A stretch of DNA of 64,000 nucleotides from Bryobacteraceae bacterium (GTDB taxonomy: Bacteria > Acidobacteriota > Terriglobia > Bryobacterales > Bryobacteraceae): assembly GCA_947458745.1 (NCBI GenBank), contig CANGYQ010000004.1, positions 365,321 to 429,320 of the forward strand. Reading direction: 5' to 3'. A model generated the notes under the pieces. That model saw nothing but the letters and a program-made list of their open reading frames with translations, searched no databases and had not been told where the DNA came from. The position numbers and the translations under genes are program-made. Positions within the stretch are counted from its first letter, which is position 1, and the number at the start of each line of letters is the position of its first letter. Shown here piece after piece: positions 9,601-17,531 of this stretch.

Positions 9601-10272
9601 CGTCCAATACTTAGTCATCAGCGTGAAGGCGCGAGACCCAAACGGGTCGATCATCGCGGCCAGCAGCTCGTTGTCCAGATCCTGGGTGAGCGTGTCCGAT
9701 AGCGCGGAGGCGACAAGCAAAACCAGCGACCCCAGGAAGCTGGCGATGGTGCTGCGCGTCAGGACGGCGATGGTGAAGACCACGGCCGCGCCAAACAGAG
9801 TGTTGGGCAGCGCAAAGACGAGGATGCCCTTCAAGTGGGCCGCCCAATCAATGGGGCCGAACCGTTCCGGGTCCACCCAAGGCATAAACCGGGCGATGAT
9901 AATGCCCATGCTGGTGCCCATCAGCGGGATCACCGCCACCAGCGCGGAGCCCAGGTAGCGGCCGAACACATAATCGCGTTTGCTGAGCGGGGTCGTGAAG
10001 ATCATGCCGCTGGTGCCATAGGCAAAGTCGCGCGAGGCGGCCGAGTTGACGAAGGCGGTGGTCATCAACAGCGTCAACACCGCCATGAACGAATAGAAGT
10101 TCTGGATCACCCAGGGGGCATTGCGAAATGTGTTCTGCAGGGAGCCGCCAACGGTGATGACGTCGGAGCTGGTGGCACCGAAGATCATCAGGCCGATGAT
10201 GACAAAGAACACCCACACCATCATGCCGCGCAGCCAGTAGCGCAGCTCGAAACTGAGGAACTCTAGAAACAT
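6697..10272 (-). CDS. ABC-2-type permease fused to M1 zinc aminopeptidase
   Basis: A 1191-residue fusion. Residues 1 to about 560 hold two ABC-2 permease-like blocks of about six membrane segments each, separated by a charged linker (KGKQKEEEE near 270-280). After another membrane segment (near 575-595) the rest is a gluzincin: HEIGHQWWAH, at about 929-938, gives two zinc histidines and the catalytic glutamate, and the glutamate in SETLAQY, 18 residues further, the third ligand. This architecture is known in Acidobacteria and Bacteroidetes but its substrate is not established. The peptidase should face the periplasm if the permease topology is normal. The ATPase gene lies 12 bases upstream, so the two form an operon and probably one transporter. 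Confidence 0.9.
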   Translation of the reverse strand: MFLEFLSFELRYWLRGMMVWVFFVIIGLMIFGATSSDVITVGGSLQNTFRNAPWVIQNFYSFMAVLTLLMTTAFVNSAASRDFAYGTSGMIFTTPLSKRDYVFGRYLGSALVAVIPLMGTSMGIIIARFMPWVDPERFGPIDWAAHLKGILVFALPNTLFGAAVVFTIAVLTRSTIASFLGSLVLLVASALSDTLTQDLDNELLAAMIDPFGSRAFTLMTKYWTVADKNHLSLGIEGLLLWNRLLWMGVTVAILAFAYSRFSFAERSRKGKQKEEEEPASSMPVMVPLVEGSTGFTADWAAFRGALNFEFWGLVKTTSFIVILVAALLNCLPNLILSATESYGNSSYPVTYWIVNIVQGTLYLFLISMITYYAGVLVWRERDAKMDEIEDCTPRANWIQYAAKFGALMGSLVLIQTLVMLVGIGVQTYYGYTRYQLDLYLTELFFADFSLLVLLAVLAFFVHVISPNKYAGYFGFIGFMIANAFIWRPLNVATRLVRYASRPDYTYSDMFGFAPYRDTWLWFTLYWALFALLVVAASILLWPRGKETSLAKRLKEVRLRWHGSTRTVVSGIAVAFLAVLGWLSYNTLVLNKVVGPDTVLDRQAEYEKNYKKLASAPQPRVTAIKYQIDLRPETRGMTMKAQQTIINQTKQPISLVYLNLDPDFEYTVAIDGGQLDKDDQPLKFQTYKLSPPMQPGEARQMRFTVAFEPKGISNSVRAVQIAQNGTFFNNGIAPQIGYQTDRELDDRNDRKKRGLPEKDLMPALERNCTEHCMNTYLSNSSDWVSVETVMSTSPDQIAVAPGTLQREWMENGRRFFEYKLDKNSMNFYAFASARYEVAREEINGIKAEVYWHKEHPWNIEKMRKSIRNSLDYFTKNFGPYYHKQVRILEFPRVASFAQAFPGTMPYSESIGFIAKLDKPDSIDFVHYVVAHEIGHQWWAHQVVGANMQGATLLSETLAQYSALMVMEKEYGRDMMRKFMEYEMDRYLRARGAERLKERPLINVEAQQGYIHYQKGSAAMYYLKEMIGEEAVNRALRKVIEKYAYAEPPYPTAHVLVDALREETPENLRYLIKDLFEDMTLFGNRTLEAKAAKRPDGKFDVTINVETKKFKADDKGNEVEVAVADYIDIGAFAKPEKDKKYGKTLYRQRLLMKSGQAQYKFVTDELPEKAGIDPFRMLVDRVPDDNLKKVSGS

Positions 10273-10284
10273 AGTGGCAAGCTC

Positions 10285-11157
10285 CTAGTTCAACCCGGCG
10301 ATCTTCGAGAAAAACACGTCTTCCAGGTCCGGCTTGGCGGGCGTGAAGCCATCTTCCGGGGCCTGCTCGGCAAAGACATGGATTAGCGGCTGGCCGGCCA
10401 CCATCTTGGACGAGATCACTTTGTGGCGTTCGCCATAGGCTGCGGCCTCCGCCTTGGGAATCCGCCGCTCCCAGATGCGGCCTTCGAGCGAATTCACCGC
10501 ATCATCGGGCGCGCCTTCATACAGCACGCGGCCCTGATGGATGATGGCCATCTTGCGGCACAGCTCCATGACGTCTTCCACGATGTGGGTCGAGAGAATG
10601 ACGATGACGTTCTCGCCGACCTCGGCCAGCAGGTTGTAGAAGCGGTTGCGCTCGCCGGGGTCGAGACCCGCGGTAGGCTCATCGACGATCAGCAGCTTGG
10701 GGTTGCCGATCAGCGCCTGGGCAATTCCGAACCGCTGCCGCATGCCGCCGGAGAAACTGGAGAGCGCTTTTTTGCGGTGCTGGAAGAGGTTCACGCGGTT
10801 CAGCATCGCCTCCACCACTTCCTTGCGTTGTTTGCCGTTGGCGAGGCCCTTCAGCAGGGCCAGATGGTCCAACATGTCTGCGGCGGAGATGCGCGGGTAG
10901 ACGCCGAAATCCTGCGGCAGATAGCCCAACTGGCGGCGGACGCCTTCCTTGTCTTTCAGCACGTCGGTGTCGCCCAGATGCACGTCGCCCGAATCGGCCT
11001 CCTGCAAGGTGGCGATGGTCCGCATCAGGGTGGATTTGCCCGCCCCGTTCTGACCCAAAAGACCGTACATCCCTTGCGGCACTATAAGCGAAACATTATC
11101 CAGCGCCTTCACACCATTACCGTAAGTTTTTGAAAGTCCCGTTACGCGCAGTTCCAT
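10285..11157 (-). CDS. ABC transporter ATP-binding protein, partner of the M1 fusion
   Basis: A 290-residue ATPase with Walker A GQNGAGKST, signature SFSGGMRQR, Walker B LLIVDEPTAGLDP and the switch histidine in LSTHIVED. It belongs to the single-domain ABC-2 exporter ATPases (CcmA/NatA type). The start is the ATG at 11157; an upstream in-frame ATG at 11211 would add 18 residues not seen in the family and would run into the neighbouring gene. It is first in a two-gene operon with the permease-aminopeptidase 12 bases downstream and presumably powers it. The region to the divergent gene at 11184 is only 26 bases, so promoters must overlap neighbouring coding sequence. Confidence 0.93.
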   Translation of the reverse strand: MELRVTGLSKTYGNGVKALDNVSLIVPQGMYGLLGQNGAGKSTLMRTIATLQEADSGDVHLGDTDVLKDKEGVRRQLGYLPQDFGVYPRISAADMLDHLALLKGLANGKQRKEVVEAMLNRVNLFQHRKKALSSFSGGMRQRFGIAQALIGNPKLLIVDEPTAGLDPGERNRFYNLLAEVGENVIVILSTHIVEDVMELCRKMAIIHQGRVLYEGAPDDAVNSLEGRIWERRIPKAEAAAYGERHKVISSKMVAGQPLIHVFAEQAPEDGFTPAKPDLEDVFFSKIAGLN

Positions 11158-11183
11158 AGTTCTTTGGATGGTACGATTTTTCC

Positions 11184-11501
11184 ATGGCCAAAGGTTCCCC
11201 AGGCGCCCCAACTATTTTGGTTACCTGTCCGTGTTGCCAGGCGAAACTGGTGATCGACCCGAAGTTTGAAACAGTGATCCGGCACGAGGAGCCGCCCCGC
11301 AAGCTGGCCATTGATGATCTTGCCGCCGCGGCCCAAGCGTTGAAGGGCGAATCCGCCAAGCGCGACCGGCTTTTTGAAAAGTCGTTTGAGCAGCACCGGA
11401 ATGCGGAAGAGATCCGGTCCCGCAAGTTCGACGAGCTGTTCAAGAAGGCCAAGGAAGACGACCCCACCAAACCGCCGCCGAAGCCGCTGGGGTTGGAGTA
11501 A
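11184..11501 (+). CDS. Small CPCC-motif protein, possible zinc ribbon
   Basis: A 105-residue protein I do not recognise. Near the N-terminus TCPCCQAKL (about residues 14-22) looks like half of a zinc ribbon, but no second cysteine pair follows, so any metal site would need dimerisation. The rest is charged and probably helical, ending in PTKPPPKPLGLE. No signal peptide or membrane segment. It lies five bases before the VOC gene and is likely cotranscribed with it. Function unknown; comparable short ribbons often belong to RNA-binding or regulatory proteins, which is only analogy. Confidence 0.7.
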   Translation: MAKGSPGAPTILVTCPCCQAKLVIDPKFETVIRHEEPPRKLAIDDLAAAAQALKGESAKRDRLFEKSFEQHRNAEEIRSRKFDELFKKAKEDDPTKPPPKPLGLE

Positions 11502-11506
11502 CGCCC

Positions 11507-11896
11507 GTGGCGATGAAGATTGTTCTCACCAGCGTGATCGTGGACGACCAGGACAAGGCGCTCCAGTTTTACACCGAGGTACTGGGGTTTGTGAAGCAGA
11601 CCGAGATCCCGATGGGGCCATACCGGTGGCTGACGGTCGTCTCCCCCGAAGGCGCACACGGCGTTGAACTGTTGCTGGAGCCCACCGCTTTTCCTCCGGC
11701 CAAGGTCTTTCAGCAGGCTCTGTTCAATGCCGGAATTGCCCAGGCTTCCTTTGCGGTGGCCGATGTGCAAGCCGAGTATGAACGGCTGAAGGCGCTGGGC
11801 GTCGTGTTCCGGATGGAGCCCACTGAGATGGGTCCGGTGACGATTGCGCTATTTGAGGATGGTTGCGGCAATCTCATCCAGATCGCGCAGGCTTAG
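11507..11896 (+). CDS. VOC (glyoxalase/bleomycin-resistance) superfamily protein
   Basis: A 129-residue protein with two beta-alpha-beta-beta-beta units: DQDKALQFYTEVLGF opens the first and VADVQAEYERLKALGV the second, and DGCGNLIQIAQ closes it. The superfamily includes glyoxalase I, extradiol dioxygenases and antibiotic-binding proteins. Candidate metal ligands are E55-like in GVELLLEP and the distal acidic residues, but the histidine of glyoxalase I is not evident, so a lyase assignment is unsafe. Start is GTG 11507 with GGAG about 10 bases upstream; ATG 11513 is equally possible. Confidence 0.82.
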   Translation: MAMKIVLTSVIVDDQDKALQFYTEVLGFVKQTEIPMGPYRWLTVVSPEGAHGVELLLEPTAFPPAKVFQQALFNAGIAQASFAVADVQAEYERLKALGVVFRMEPTEMGPVTIALFEDGCGNLIQIAQA

Positions 11897-11956
11897 CGGC
11901 CACACCTTGTCGAGACTGTGGTTTCACTGCAAATTGTCATGGACCTGTGAACTGCC

Positions 11957-13357
11957 ATGCCGATAATGGAGATGATGGAATTTTCGTTGACAGTTGTCAT
12001 TCTCGCCGCCGGGCTCGGCACCCGCATGCGGTCTAAGAAAGCAAAAGTACTGCATAAGGTAGGCGGACGCACGCAGGTGGAAAATGTGGTCCACTCGGCG
12101 CTGAAGGTTACGACGCCAGACCGGATCTTTGTCGTCACCGGCCACCAGGCCGAGACCGTGGAGGGAGTGCTGGCACCGCTGGGTGTCGGGTTCTTCCGGC
12201 AGACGGAGCAGAAGGGCACGGGTCACGCGCTGCGCATGGGTGAATCGCAGCTGGCGCACCTGCCGGGCCGGCTGGTGGTGCTGTATGGCGATACGCCGCT
12301 ATTGAGCGAGGCGACACTGCGGGCACTGCTTGCCCGTCACGATGAATCCGGCGCTGCCGCCACGGTGATCACCACCATGCTGGCGGACCCGACCGGCTAT
12401 GGTCGCATTGTGCTGGACAAAGCGGGCGACATCGCGGCCATCGTCGAGCAGAAGGCCGCCACGCCGGAGCAACTGGCGATCGAAGAGATCAACTCCGGGA
12501 TCTATTGCTTTGACGCTCCACTGCTGTGGAAGCACATCGGCGAGATCGGCACCAATAACCCGGCGGGAGAATACTACCTCACCGACATGATCGAGATCCT
12601 GCGGCGCGCGGGGCATCGGGCGACGACGCTGCGGGTGAGCGATCCGAGTGAGCTGATGGGCATCAACAGCCGCGTCGAACTGGCCATTGTCGACCGCATC
12701 CTGCGTGAGCGCAAAACGATGGAACTGATGCTGTCCGGCGTCACCATCGAGAAGCCGGAAACCGTGACCATCGATGCCGCCGTGCAGGTTGGCCGGGACA
12801 CGATCATCGGGCCGTTTGTGCAACTGCTGGGCGCGACCACGATTGGCGAGGATTGCTATATCGGTGCGTGCTCCATCGTGACCGATTCGCAGATCGCGGA
12901 TGGCGTCGAGATCAACCCGTTTTCAATGGTGGGCACGTCCGTCATCGAGACCGGCGCACACATCGGACCCTACGCGCGGCTCCGCATGGAGAATCACGTG
13001 GAGGCGGGCGCGCACATCGGCAACTTTGTCGAGCTGAAGAAGACGCGGCTGGGTGCGGGTGCCAAGTCGATGCACCTGGCCTATCTAGGCGATTCGAGCA
13101 TCGGCGCCAAATCGAACATCGGCGCGGGCACGATCACTTGCAACTACGACGGCAAGAAGAAGTCGAAGACGAAAGTCGGCGCGGGGGCGTTTGTCGGCTC
13201 CAACTCGACGCTGGTGGCACCGGTCGAGATCGGCGACGCTGCCTATGTGGCGGCCGGTAGCGTGATCACCAAGGACGTGCCGGCCGATGCGCTCGCCTTT
13301 GGCCGCAGCCATCAGTCCAACAAGGAAGGCTACTCGAAAAAGATCCGAGAGCGGTAG
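11957..13357 (+). CDS. glmU: Bifunctional N-acetylglucosamine-1-P uridyltransferase / glucosamine-1-P acetyltransferase
   Basis: GlmU makes UDP-GlcNAc for peptidoglycan and lipopolysaccharide: it acetylates glucosamine-1-phosphate, then adds UMP. The N-terminal nucleotidyltransferase shows LAAGLGTRM with the lysines of SKKAKVLHKVGG, QKGTGHA and LYGDTPLL. After an alpha-helical linker near residue 240, hexapeptide repeats form the left-handed beta helix of the acetyltransferase, with GPYARLR, NFVELKK, the catalytic-histidine block SMHLAYLGDS, and GTITCNYDGKKK. Length 466 is normal. Several in-frame ATGs lie within seven codons of the annotated start, so the first residues are uncertain. Convergent with truB. 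Confidence 0.97.
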   Translation: MPIMEMMEFSLTVVILAAGLGTRMRSKKAKVLHKVGGRTQVENVVHSALKVTTPDRIFVVTGHQAETVEGVLAPLGVGFFRQTEQKGTGHALRMGESQLAHLPGRLVVLYGDTPLLSEATLRALLARHDESGAAATVITTMLADPTGYGRIVLDKAGDIAAIVEQKAATPEQLAIEEINSGIYCFDAPLLWKHIGEIGTNNPAGEYYLTDMIEILRRAGHRATTLRVSDPSELMGINSRVELAIVDRILRERKTMELMLSGVTIEKPETVTIDAAVQVGRDTIIGPFVQLLGATTIGEDCYIGACSIVTDSQIADGVEINPFSMVGTSVIETGAHIGPYARLRMENHVEAGAHIGNFVELKKTRLGAGAKSMHLAYLGDSSIGAKSNIGAGTITCNYDGKKKSKTKVGAGAFVGSNSTLVAPVEIGDAAYVAAGSVITKDVPADALAFGRSHQSNKEGYSKKIRER

Positions 13358-13396
13358 TGGGGTATTGAGGTTGCCCCCAAGAGGGCACGGCTTGAC

Positions 13397-13429
13397 GTGG
13401 CGCAGGCTTTCACTGGCAGCCTGCGCCAC
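13397..13429. repeat. Compact palindromic element, same core as 277-415
   Basis: GTGGCGCAGGCT at 13397-13408 pairs perfectly with AGCCTGCGCCAC at 13418-13429 around a 9-base loop. The arm matches the outer arm of the element at 277-415. It lies between the convergent ends of glmU and truB. No T-run follows on either strand, so it is not a classical terminator, though a 12-bp GC-rich hairpin could protect both 3-prime ends. Confidence 0.75.
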
Positions 13430-13462
13430 CGCTAACTGGCTGGAGTGACTCGCGGGACATCG

Positions 13463-14398
13463 TTACAGCACCAGCATCGGGTGGTAGACGTTGGGCATGG
13501 TCTGCTCGCCGATGCCGACCAGCCTGCCATCGGTCCCCACCGCCTTGACGAACGGGGCGGCGGCTTGGGGACGGAAGGGAGAGACACGGAATTCGCGGCC
13601 GTGGCGGATCTGGCTGGCGGTGAGGTCATCGACACGCTCGACCGGAAACTGCGGCAGCATCTGTTCGAGCGGGATCAATGCTTCCACCAGTCGTCCGGTG
13701 GAGGCGAGCGACTGCATCTGGTCCAGCGTGCGGGCGGCGTCTAAGTGGAAGTCGCCGGAGCGCGTCCGGACCAGCGCGGTCAAGTGCGCGCCGCAGCCCG
13801 CGCGCTGGCCCAGGTCATGGGCGATGCTGCGCACGTAGGTGCCGGACGAGCATTCGATGTGCAAGCGCACTTCGGGTAGCGCGAACGAGGTGATGGCCAG
13901 CTCCGTGATGGTGACTTCCACTGCAGGAATATCTACGTCAATATTCTTGCGAGCCAGCTTGTAGGCCGGGGTGCCGTTGATCTTTTTGGCGGATACGGCG
14001 GGCGGCTTTTGCCAGATGGTGCCGCGAAATTCGGCTAGCCAGGCTTCGAGTTCGCTCTGGGTGAACTCGGGCGTCCGCGGCTCGCTGGCGGGCTCGCCTT
14101 CCGCATCATAGGTATTGGTGCTGAAGCCGAAACGGACGATGCCGTCGTAGGCCTTGGTGGACTTCGTATAGAACTGCGCCAACCGCGTCGCGCGGCCAAC
14201 CACCAGCGGCAGCACTCCGGTGGCCATGGGATCGAGCGTGCCCAGGTGGCCGATCTTCTTCGTGCGAGCAATGCTGCGCATCTTGGCCACGACGTCGTGC
14301 GAGGTCCAGTCGCCTTGCTTCATCACAACGAGCACGCCATCCAGCGTGGGAGCTACGGGTTTGGCGTCCAGAACAGAGGCCGCCGGAGTTTCAGTCAT
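13463..14398 (-). CDS. truB: tRNA pseudouridine-55 synthase
   Basis: TruB converts U55 in the T-loop of tRNAs to pseudouridine. The catalytic aspartate is in GHLGTLDPMATGVLPL, preceded by VMKQGDWTSHDVV, the usual motif I region; the KxYxG-like STKAYDGIVRFG and the RSIAHDLG block are also present. The C-terminus (about residues 245-311) resembles a short PUA-like domain. ATG at 14398 gives 311 residues; the longer open frame upstream adds 96 unrelated residues and overlaps the divergent ABC gene. rbsfA or infB, common partners, are not here. Confidence 0.95.
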   Translation of the reverse strand: MTETPAASVLDAKPVAPTLDGVLVVMKQGDWTSHDVVAKMRSIARTKKIGHLGTLDPMATGVLPLVVGRATRLAQFYTKSTKAYDGIVRFGFSTNTYDAEGEPASEPRTPEFTQSELEAWLAEFRGTIWQKPPAVSAKKINGTPAYKLARKNIDVDIPAVEVTITELAITSFALPEVRLHIECSSGTYVRSIAHDLGQRAGCGAHLTALVRTRSGDFHLDAARTLDQMQSLASTGRLVEALIPLEQMLPQFPVERVDDLTASQIRHGREFRVSPFRPQAAAPFVKAVGTDGRLVGIGEQTMPNVYHPMLVL

Positions 14399-14463
14399 CT
14401 TCTTCCAGTGTAGCGGCCGGCTCCGCTGAAGGCCCTGGTCTACATTGCGACAATGGAAGGCGA

Positions 14464-16380
14464 GTGGAAGAAGAGCACAGCGGTAAACTTTACGACGGCC
14501 AGCAGTTGAGGCGTCTGGCCCGGTATCTGTTGCCATACCGGGGCACGGTGGCCATTTCCGTGGCGCTGCTGTTTCTGGGCTCGGCCGCGGAAGCGTTGCG
14601 GCCGCTGTTGACCAAAACGGCGATTGACTACTACGTCTTGAAATCACCACAAGTCGTGCCGGACTGGGCGGCGGCGTGGCTGTCACCGGATGCGGTGCGC
14701 GGCATCATGCAAATCTCGATGGTCTATCTGGCCGCGCTGGGCATTGAGCTGGTGGTCGAGTTTACGCAGACCTTCCTGATGACCCGCACCGGGCAGCGGG
14801 CCATGTTCGACCTGCGGCGCGAACTGTTCACGCACATCCAGCGCCTGGATGTCAGCTACTTCGACAAGACGCCCCTGGGCCGCATCGTCACCCGGCTGAC
14901 CAACGACGTCGATGCGTTGAATGAGCTGTTCTCTTCGGGCATCGTCACCATCTTTGGCGACTTTGTGATGCTGACGCTGGTGATTGTCGCCATGTTCAAC
15001 TTGAACGCCGGCATGGCGGCCATGCTGCTGGCTCTGATGCCGCTGGTGGTGGTGGCGACCATGGTGTTCCGCCGGGCCGTTTCTGCCAGCTATCGCCGCA
15101 CCCGCGTGGCGGTGGCGAAGATCAACAGCTTTCTGCAGGAGCACATCAATGGCGTCACCGTGCTCCAGCTGTTCAACCGCGAGCGGCGCAGTCAGCAGGC
15201 GTTTGAGCAGATCAACCGCGAGCACATGGAAGCGTTCAAGGACTCCGTGTTCGCTTACGGTTGGTTCTACCCAGTGGTGGAATTCCTGTCGATGCTGGCC
15301 CTGGCGTCACTGTTGAGCTACGGCGGGTTTGCCGCAAAGAACGGAGAGGTGACGCTGGGCGCGGTGGTGGCCTTCTTCCAGTACGGTCTGCGCTTTTTCC
15401 GGCCCATCCAGGACTTGAGCGAAAAGTACAATATCCTGCAAGCGGCGATGTCGGCCTCGGAGCGCGTCTTTAAGCTGCTGGACACCGAGGTGGCGATTAC
15501 GGCTCCGGCATCACCCAAGCCACTGCCCGCCGGGCCGCAGGCGATCGAGTTTGATCAGGTCTGGTTTGCATACAAGCCGGGCCAGGCCGCCGATTATGCG
15601 GAGGCCGATTGGATTCTCCGCGACGTCAGTTTCCGCATCGCACCGGGTGAGACCATCGCCGTGGTGGGCCACACGGGCGCCGGCAAGACCACGTTAATCA
15701 GCCTGCTCCTGCGCTTCTACGATGTGCAGCGCGGGGCCATCCGCGTGGGCGGTTGCGATCTGCGCCAACTCGATCCGTTGGATCTGCGGGCGCGCTTTGG
15801 TGTCGTCCTGCAGGACCCGTATCTGTTCACCGGCACACTGGCCGAGAACATCCGCTTGGGCACCACTGCGATTGAGGACTCGCACTTACGGTTGGCGGCG
15901 GAGCGCGTGAATCTGCTCGAGTTTGTGGAAACGCTGGAGGCGGGTTTTGAGCATCCCATCCGGGAGCGCGGCGCGGGGCTTTCCACCGGGCAGAAGCAGT
16001 TGGTGAGCTTTGCGCGCGCGCTGGCGCATGATCCGCAATTCCTGATTCTGGATGAGGCGACGTCAAGCGTCGATACCGAGACCGAGGTACGCATCCGCGA
16101 GGCACTAGACCATCTGGTGGCCGGGCGCACGTCGATCATCATTGCGCATCGCCTGTCCACCATCCAGCGTGCTGACAGGATACTCGTGATGCACAAAGGC
16201 CAGCTGCGCGAAGCGGGCACGCACCAGGAGTTGCTCGCCCTGCGCGGCATCTACTACCGGCTCTACCAACTGCAATACAAGGATCAGGAGATTCCCCATG
16301 GATCAGGCACCGGAACGATGGCGGAACAGGCCACGGGCGCTCTCGCGCCGGGCTTGCCTGCTTATGATGGGAGCCGGTAG
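14464..16380 (+). CDS. ABC exporter, fused membrane and ATPase domains
   Basis: A 638-residue half-transporter of the MsbA/LmrA/BmrA type that works as a dimer. Six membrane helices (about residues 25-315) precede an ATPase with Walker A GHTGAGKTTL, Q-loop VLQDPYLFTG, signature LSTGQKQL, Walker B FLILDEATSSVD and the H-loop IIAHRLST. Substrate may be lipid or drug; not decidable. The start is GTG at 14464 and the length fits. The last 28 codons overlap, in another frame, the start of the next gene, and this C-terminal tail looks non-conserved (GSGTGTMAEQATG), so the overlap probably arose by loss of an earlier stop codon. Confidence 0.92.
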   Translation: MEEEHSGKLYDGQQLRRLARYLLPYRGTVAISVALLFLGSAAEALRPLLTKTAIDYYVLKSPQVVPDWAAAWLSPDAVRGIMQISMVYLAALGIELVVEFTQTFLMTRTGQRAMFDLRRELFTHIQRLDVSYFDKTPLGRIVTRLTNDVDALNELFSSGIVTIFGDFVMLTLVIVAMFNLNAGMAAMLLALMPLVVVATMVFRRAVSASYRRTRVAVAKINSFLQEHINGVTVLQLFNRERRSQQAFEQINREHMEAFKDSVFAYGWFYPVVEFLSMLALASLLSYGGFAAKNGEVTLGAVVAFFQYGLRFFRPIQDLSEKYNILQAAMSASERVFKLLDTEVAITAPASPKPLPAGPQAIEFDQVWFAYKPGQAADYAEADWILRDVSFRIAPGETIAVVGHTGAGKTTLISLLLRFYDVQRGAIRVGGCDLRQLDPLDLRARFGVVLQDPYLFTGTLAENIRLGTTAIEDSHLRLAAERVNLLEFVETLEAGFEHPIRERGAGLSTGQKQLVSFARALAHDPQFLILDEATSSVDTETEVRIREALDHLVAGRTSIIIAHRLSTIQRADRILVMHKGQLREAGTHQELLALRGIYYRLYQLQYKDQEIPHGSGTGTMAEQATGALAPGLPAYDGSR

Positions 16381-17404
16381 CATGCCCGCCACACAACTGT
16401 CGAGAGTCCGCAAGACGGCCCGCGAATGGGGCCTGATCATCGGCAAGCTCCCCACCGGTCCGCGCAATGCCATCACGGATGTGCCGGGCGTTCGGGTGGG
16501 CCATGCGACGGTGGTGAAGCCACCCTCCATCCGCACCGGCGTCACGGCCATTCTGCCCCATAGCGGCAATGTCTTTCGCGAGAAGGTGCCCGGCGCGGTC
16601 TTCACCTTCAATGGCTTTGGCAAGTTGGCCGGGGGAACGCAGGTGAATGAGCTGGGCGAGATCGAAACGCCCATTCTGTTGACGGCGACGCTGAACGTGC
16701 CGCGCGTGGCGGATGCGCTGCTGGACCATGTGTTGGGCCTTGAAGGCAATGAGACGGTGCGGTCAGTGAATCCGCTGGTGGCGGAAACCAACGACGGTGG
16801 GCTGAACGACATTCGCGCCCGCGCCGTGGGACGGGATGAAGTATTCGCCGCGTTGGGATCGGCCAGTGCAGACGTCACCCAAGGTGCCGTGGGTGCGGGG
16901 GCCGGCACCATCTGCTTTGGCTGGAAGGGCGGTATCGGCACGTCATCGCGCGTGATGGGCGGCCACACCGTCGGGGTGCTGGTCCAGACCAACTATGGTG
17001 GGGAGTTGCGAATCATGGGCACGCCGATGGATTCGCTGGACACGGTGGGCGATGGTTCGGTGATTATTGTCGTCGCCACCGATGCGCCGGTGAGCCATCG
17101 CAACCTTTCGCGGATGGGTGCGCGGGCGATGCTGGGTTTGGGGCGGACGGGTTCTAGCGGCTCCAACGGCTCCGGCGACTACGCGATTGCGTTTTCGACG
17201 CAGCGCGACAAGAAGCTGCCCGAGGTAGGTAACGACCCGATGTCGCCACTGTTCCAGGCCGTGATCGACGCGACGGAAGAGGCGGTGTACAACTCGTTGT
17301 TCATGGCCGAGGACGTCACGTCGAATGGGCGCACGGTGAAGGCGTTGCCGGTGGAGCGGGTAATCGAGCGGTTGAAGAAGGCTGGTGCGTTGGGGCCGCA
17401 CTAA
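16298..17404 (+). CDS. P1-family (S58) aminopeptidase, DmpA-like
   Basis: A 368-residue self-processing N-terminal nucleophile enzyme of the DmpA/L-aminopeptidase-D-esterase family, which frees N-terminal residues from peptides or amides. ITDVPGVRVGHATV, the asparagine-rich AETNDGGLND and the cleavage site in SNGSGDYAIAFST, where cleavage before the serine exposes the nucleophile, are all visible. The N-terminus NRPRALSRRACLLMMGAGS may be a signal, possibly Tat-type. ATG 16298 has AGGAG 7 bases upstream (16286-16290), which supports it over ATG 16382; this makes an 83-base out-of-frame overlap with the ABC exporter. Convergent with larB. Confidence 0.92.
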   Translation: MDQAPERWRNRPRALSRRACLLMMGAGSMPATQLSRVRKTAREWGLIIGKLPTGPRNAITDVPGVRVGHATVVKPPSIRTGVTAILPHSGNVFREKVPGAVFTFNGFGKLAGGTQVNELGEIETPILLTATLNVPRVADALLDHVLGLEGNETVRSVNPLVAETNDGGLNDIRARAVGRDEVFAALGSASADVTQGAVGAGAGTICFGWKGGIGTSSRVMGGHTVGVLVQTNYGGELRIMGTPMDSLDTVGDGSVIIVVATDAPVSHRNLSRMGARAMLGLGRTGSSGSNGSGDYAIAFSTQRDKKLPEVGNDPMSPLFQAVIDATEEAVYNSLFMAEDVTSNGRTVKALPVERVIERLKKAGALGPH

Positions 17405-17424
17405 AACCGCATCACGGACTGCCC

Positions 17425-17526
17425 CTGTTTCACAGATGTCCGCTTGCTTGCGCGCGCGGCTCGGTACCATTCGGGCGCGACCGAGCCGCGACCGCGAGGG
17501 AGCGGTTCTTGCGAGATCTGTGACAG
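17425..17526. repeat. Palindromic intergenic element with nested inverted repeats
   Basis: Outer arms are CTGTTTCACAGAT (17425-17437) and ATCTGTGACAG (17516-17526), matching except for a TT insertion. An inner hairpin is formed by CGGCTCGGT (17458-17466) and ACCGAGCCG (17480-17488). The 27-base unit 17480-17506 (ACCGAGCCGC ... GAGCGGT) recurs in reverse at 43149-43175. It fills most of the gap between the convergent ends of the DmpA-like gene and larB. It looks like a dispersed MITE- or REP-type element; no ORF inside. Confidence 0.7.
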
Positions 17527-17531
17527 CTGCC

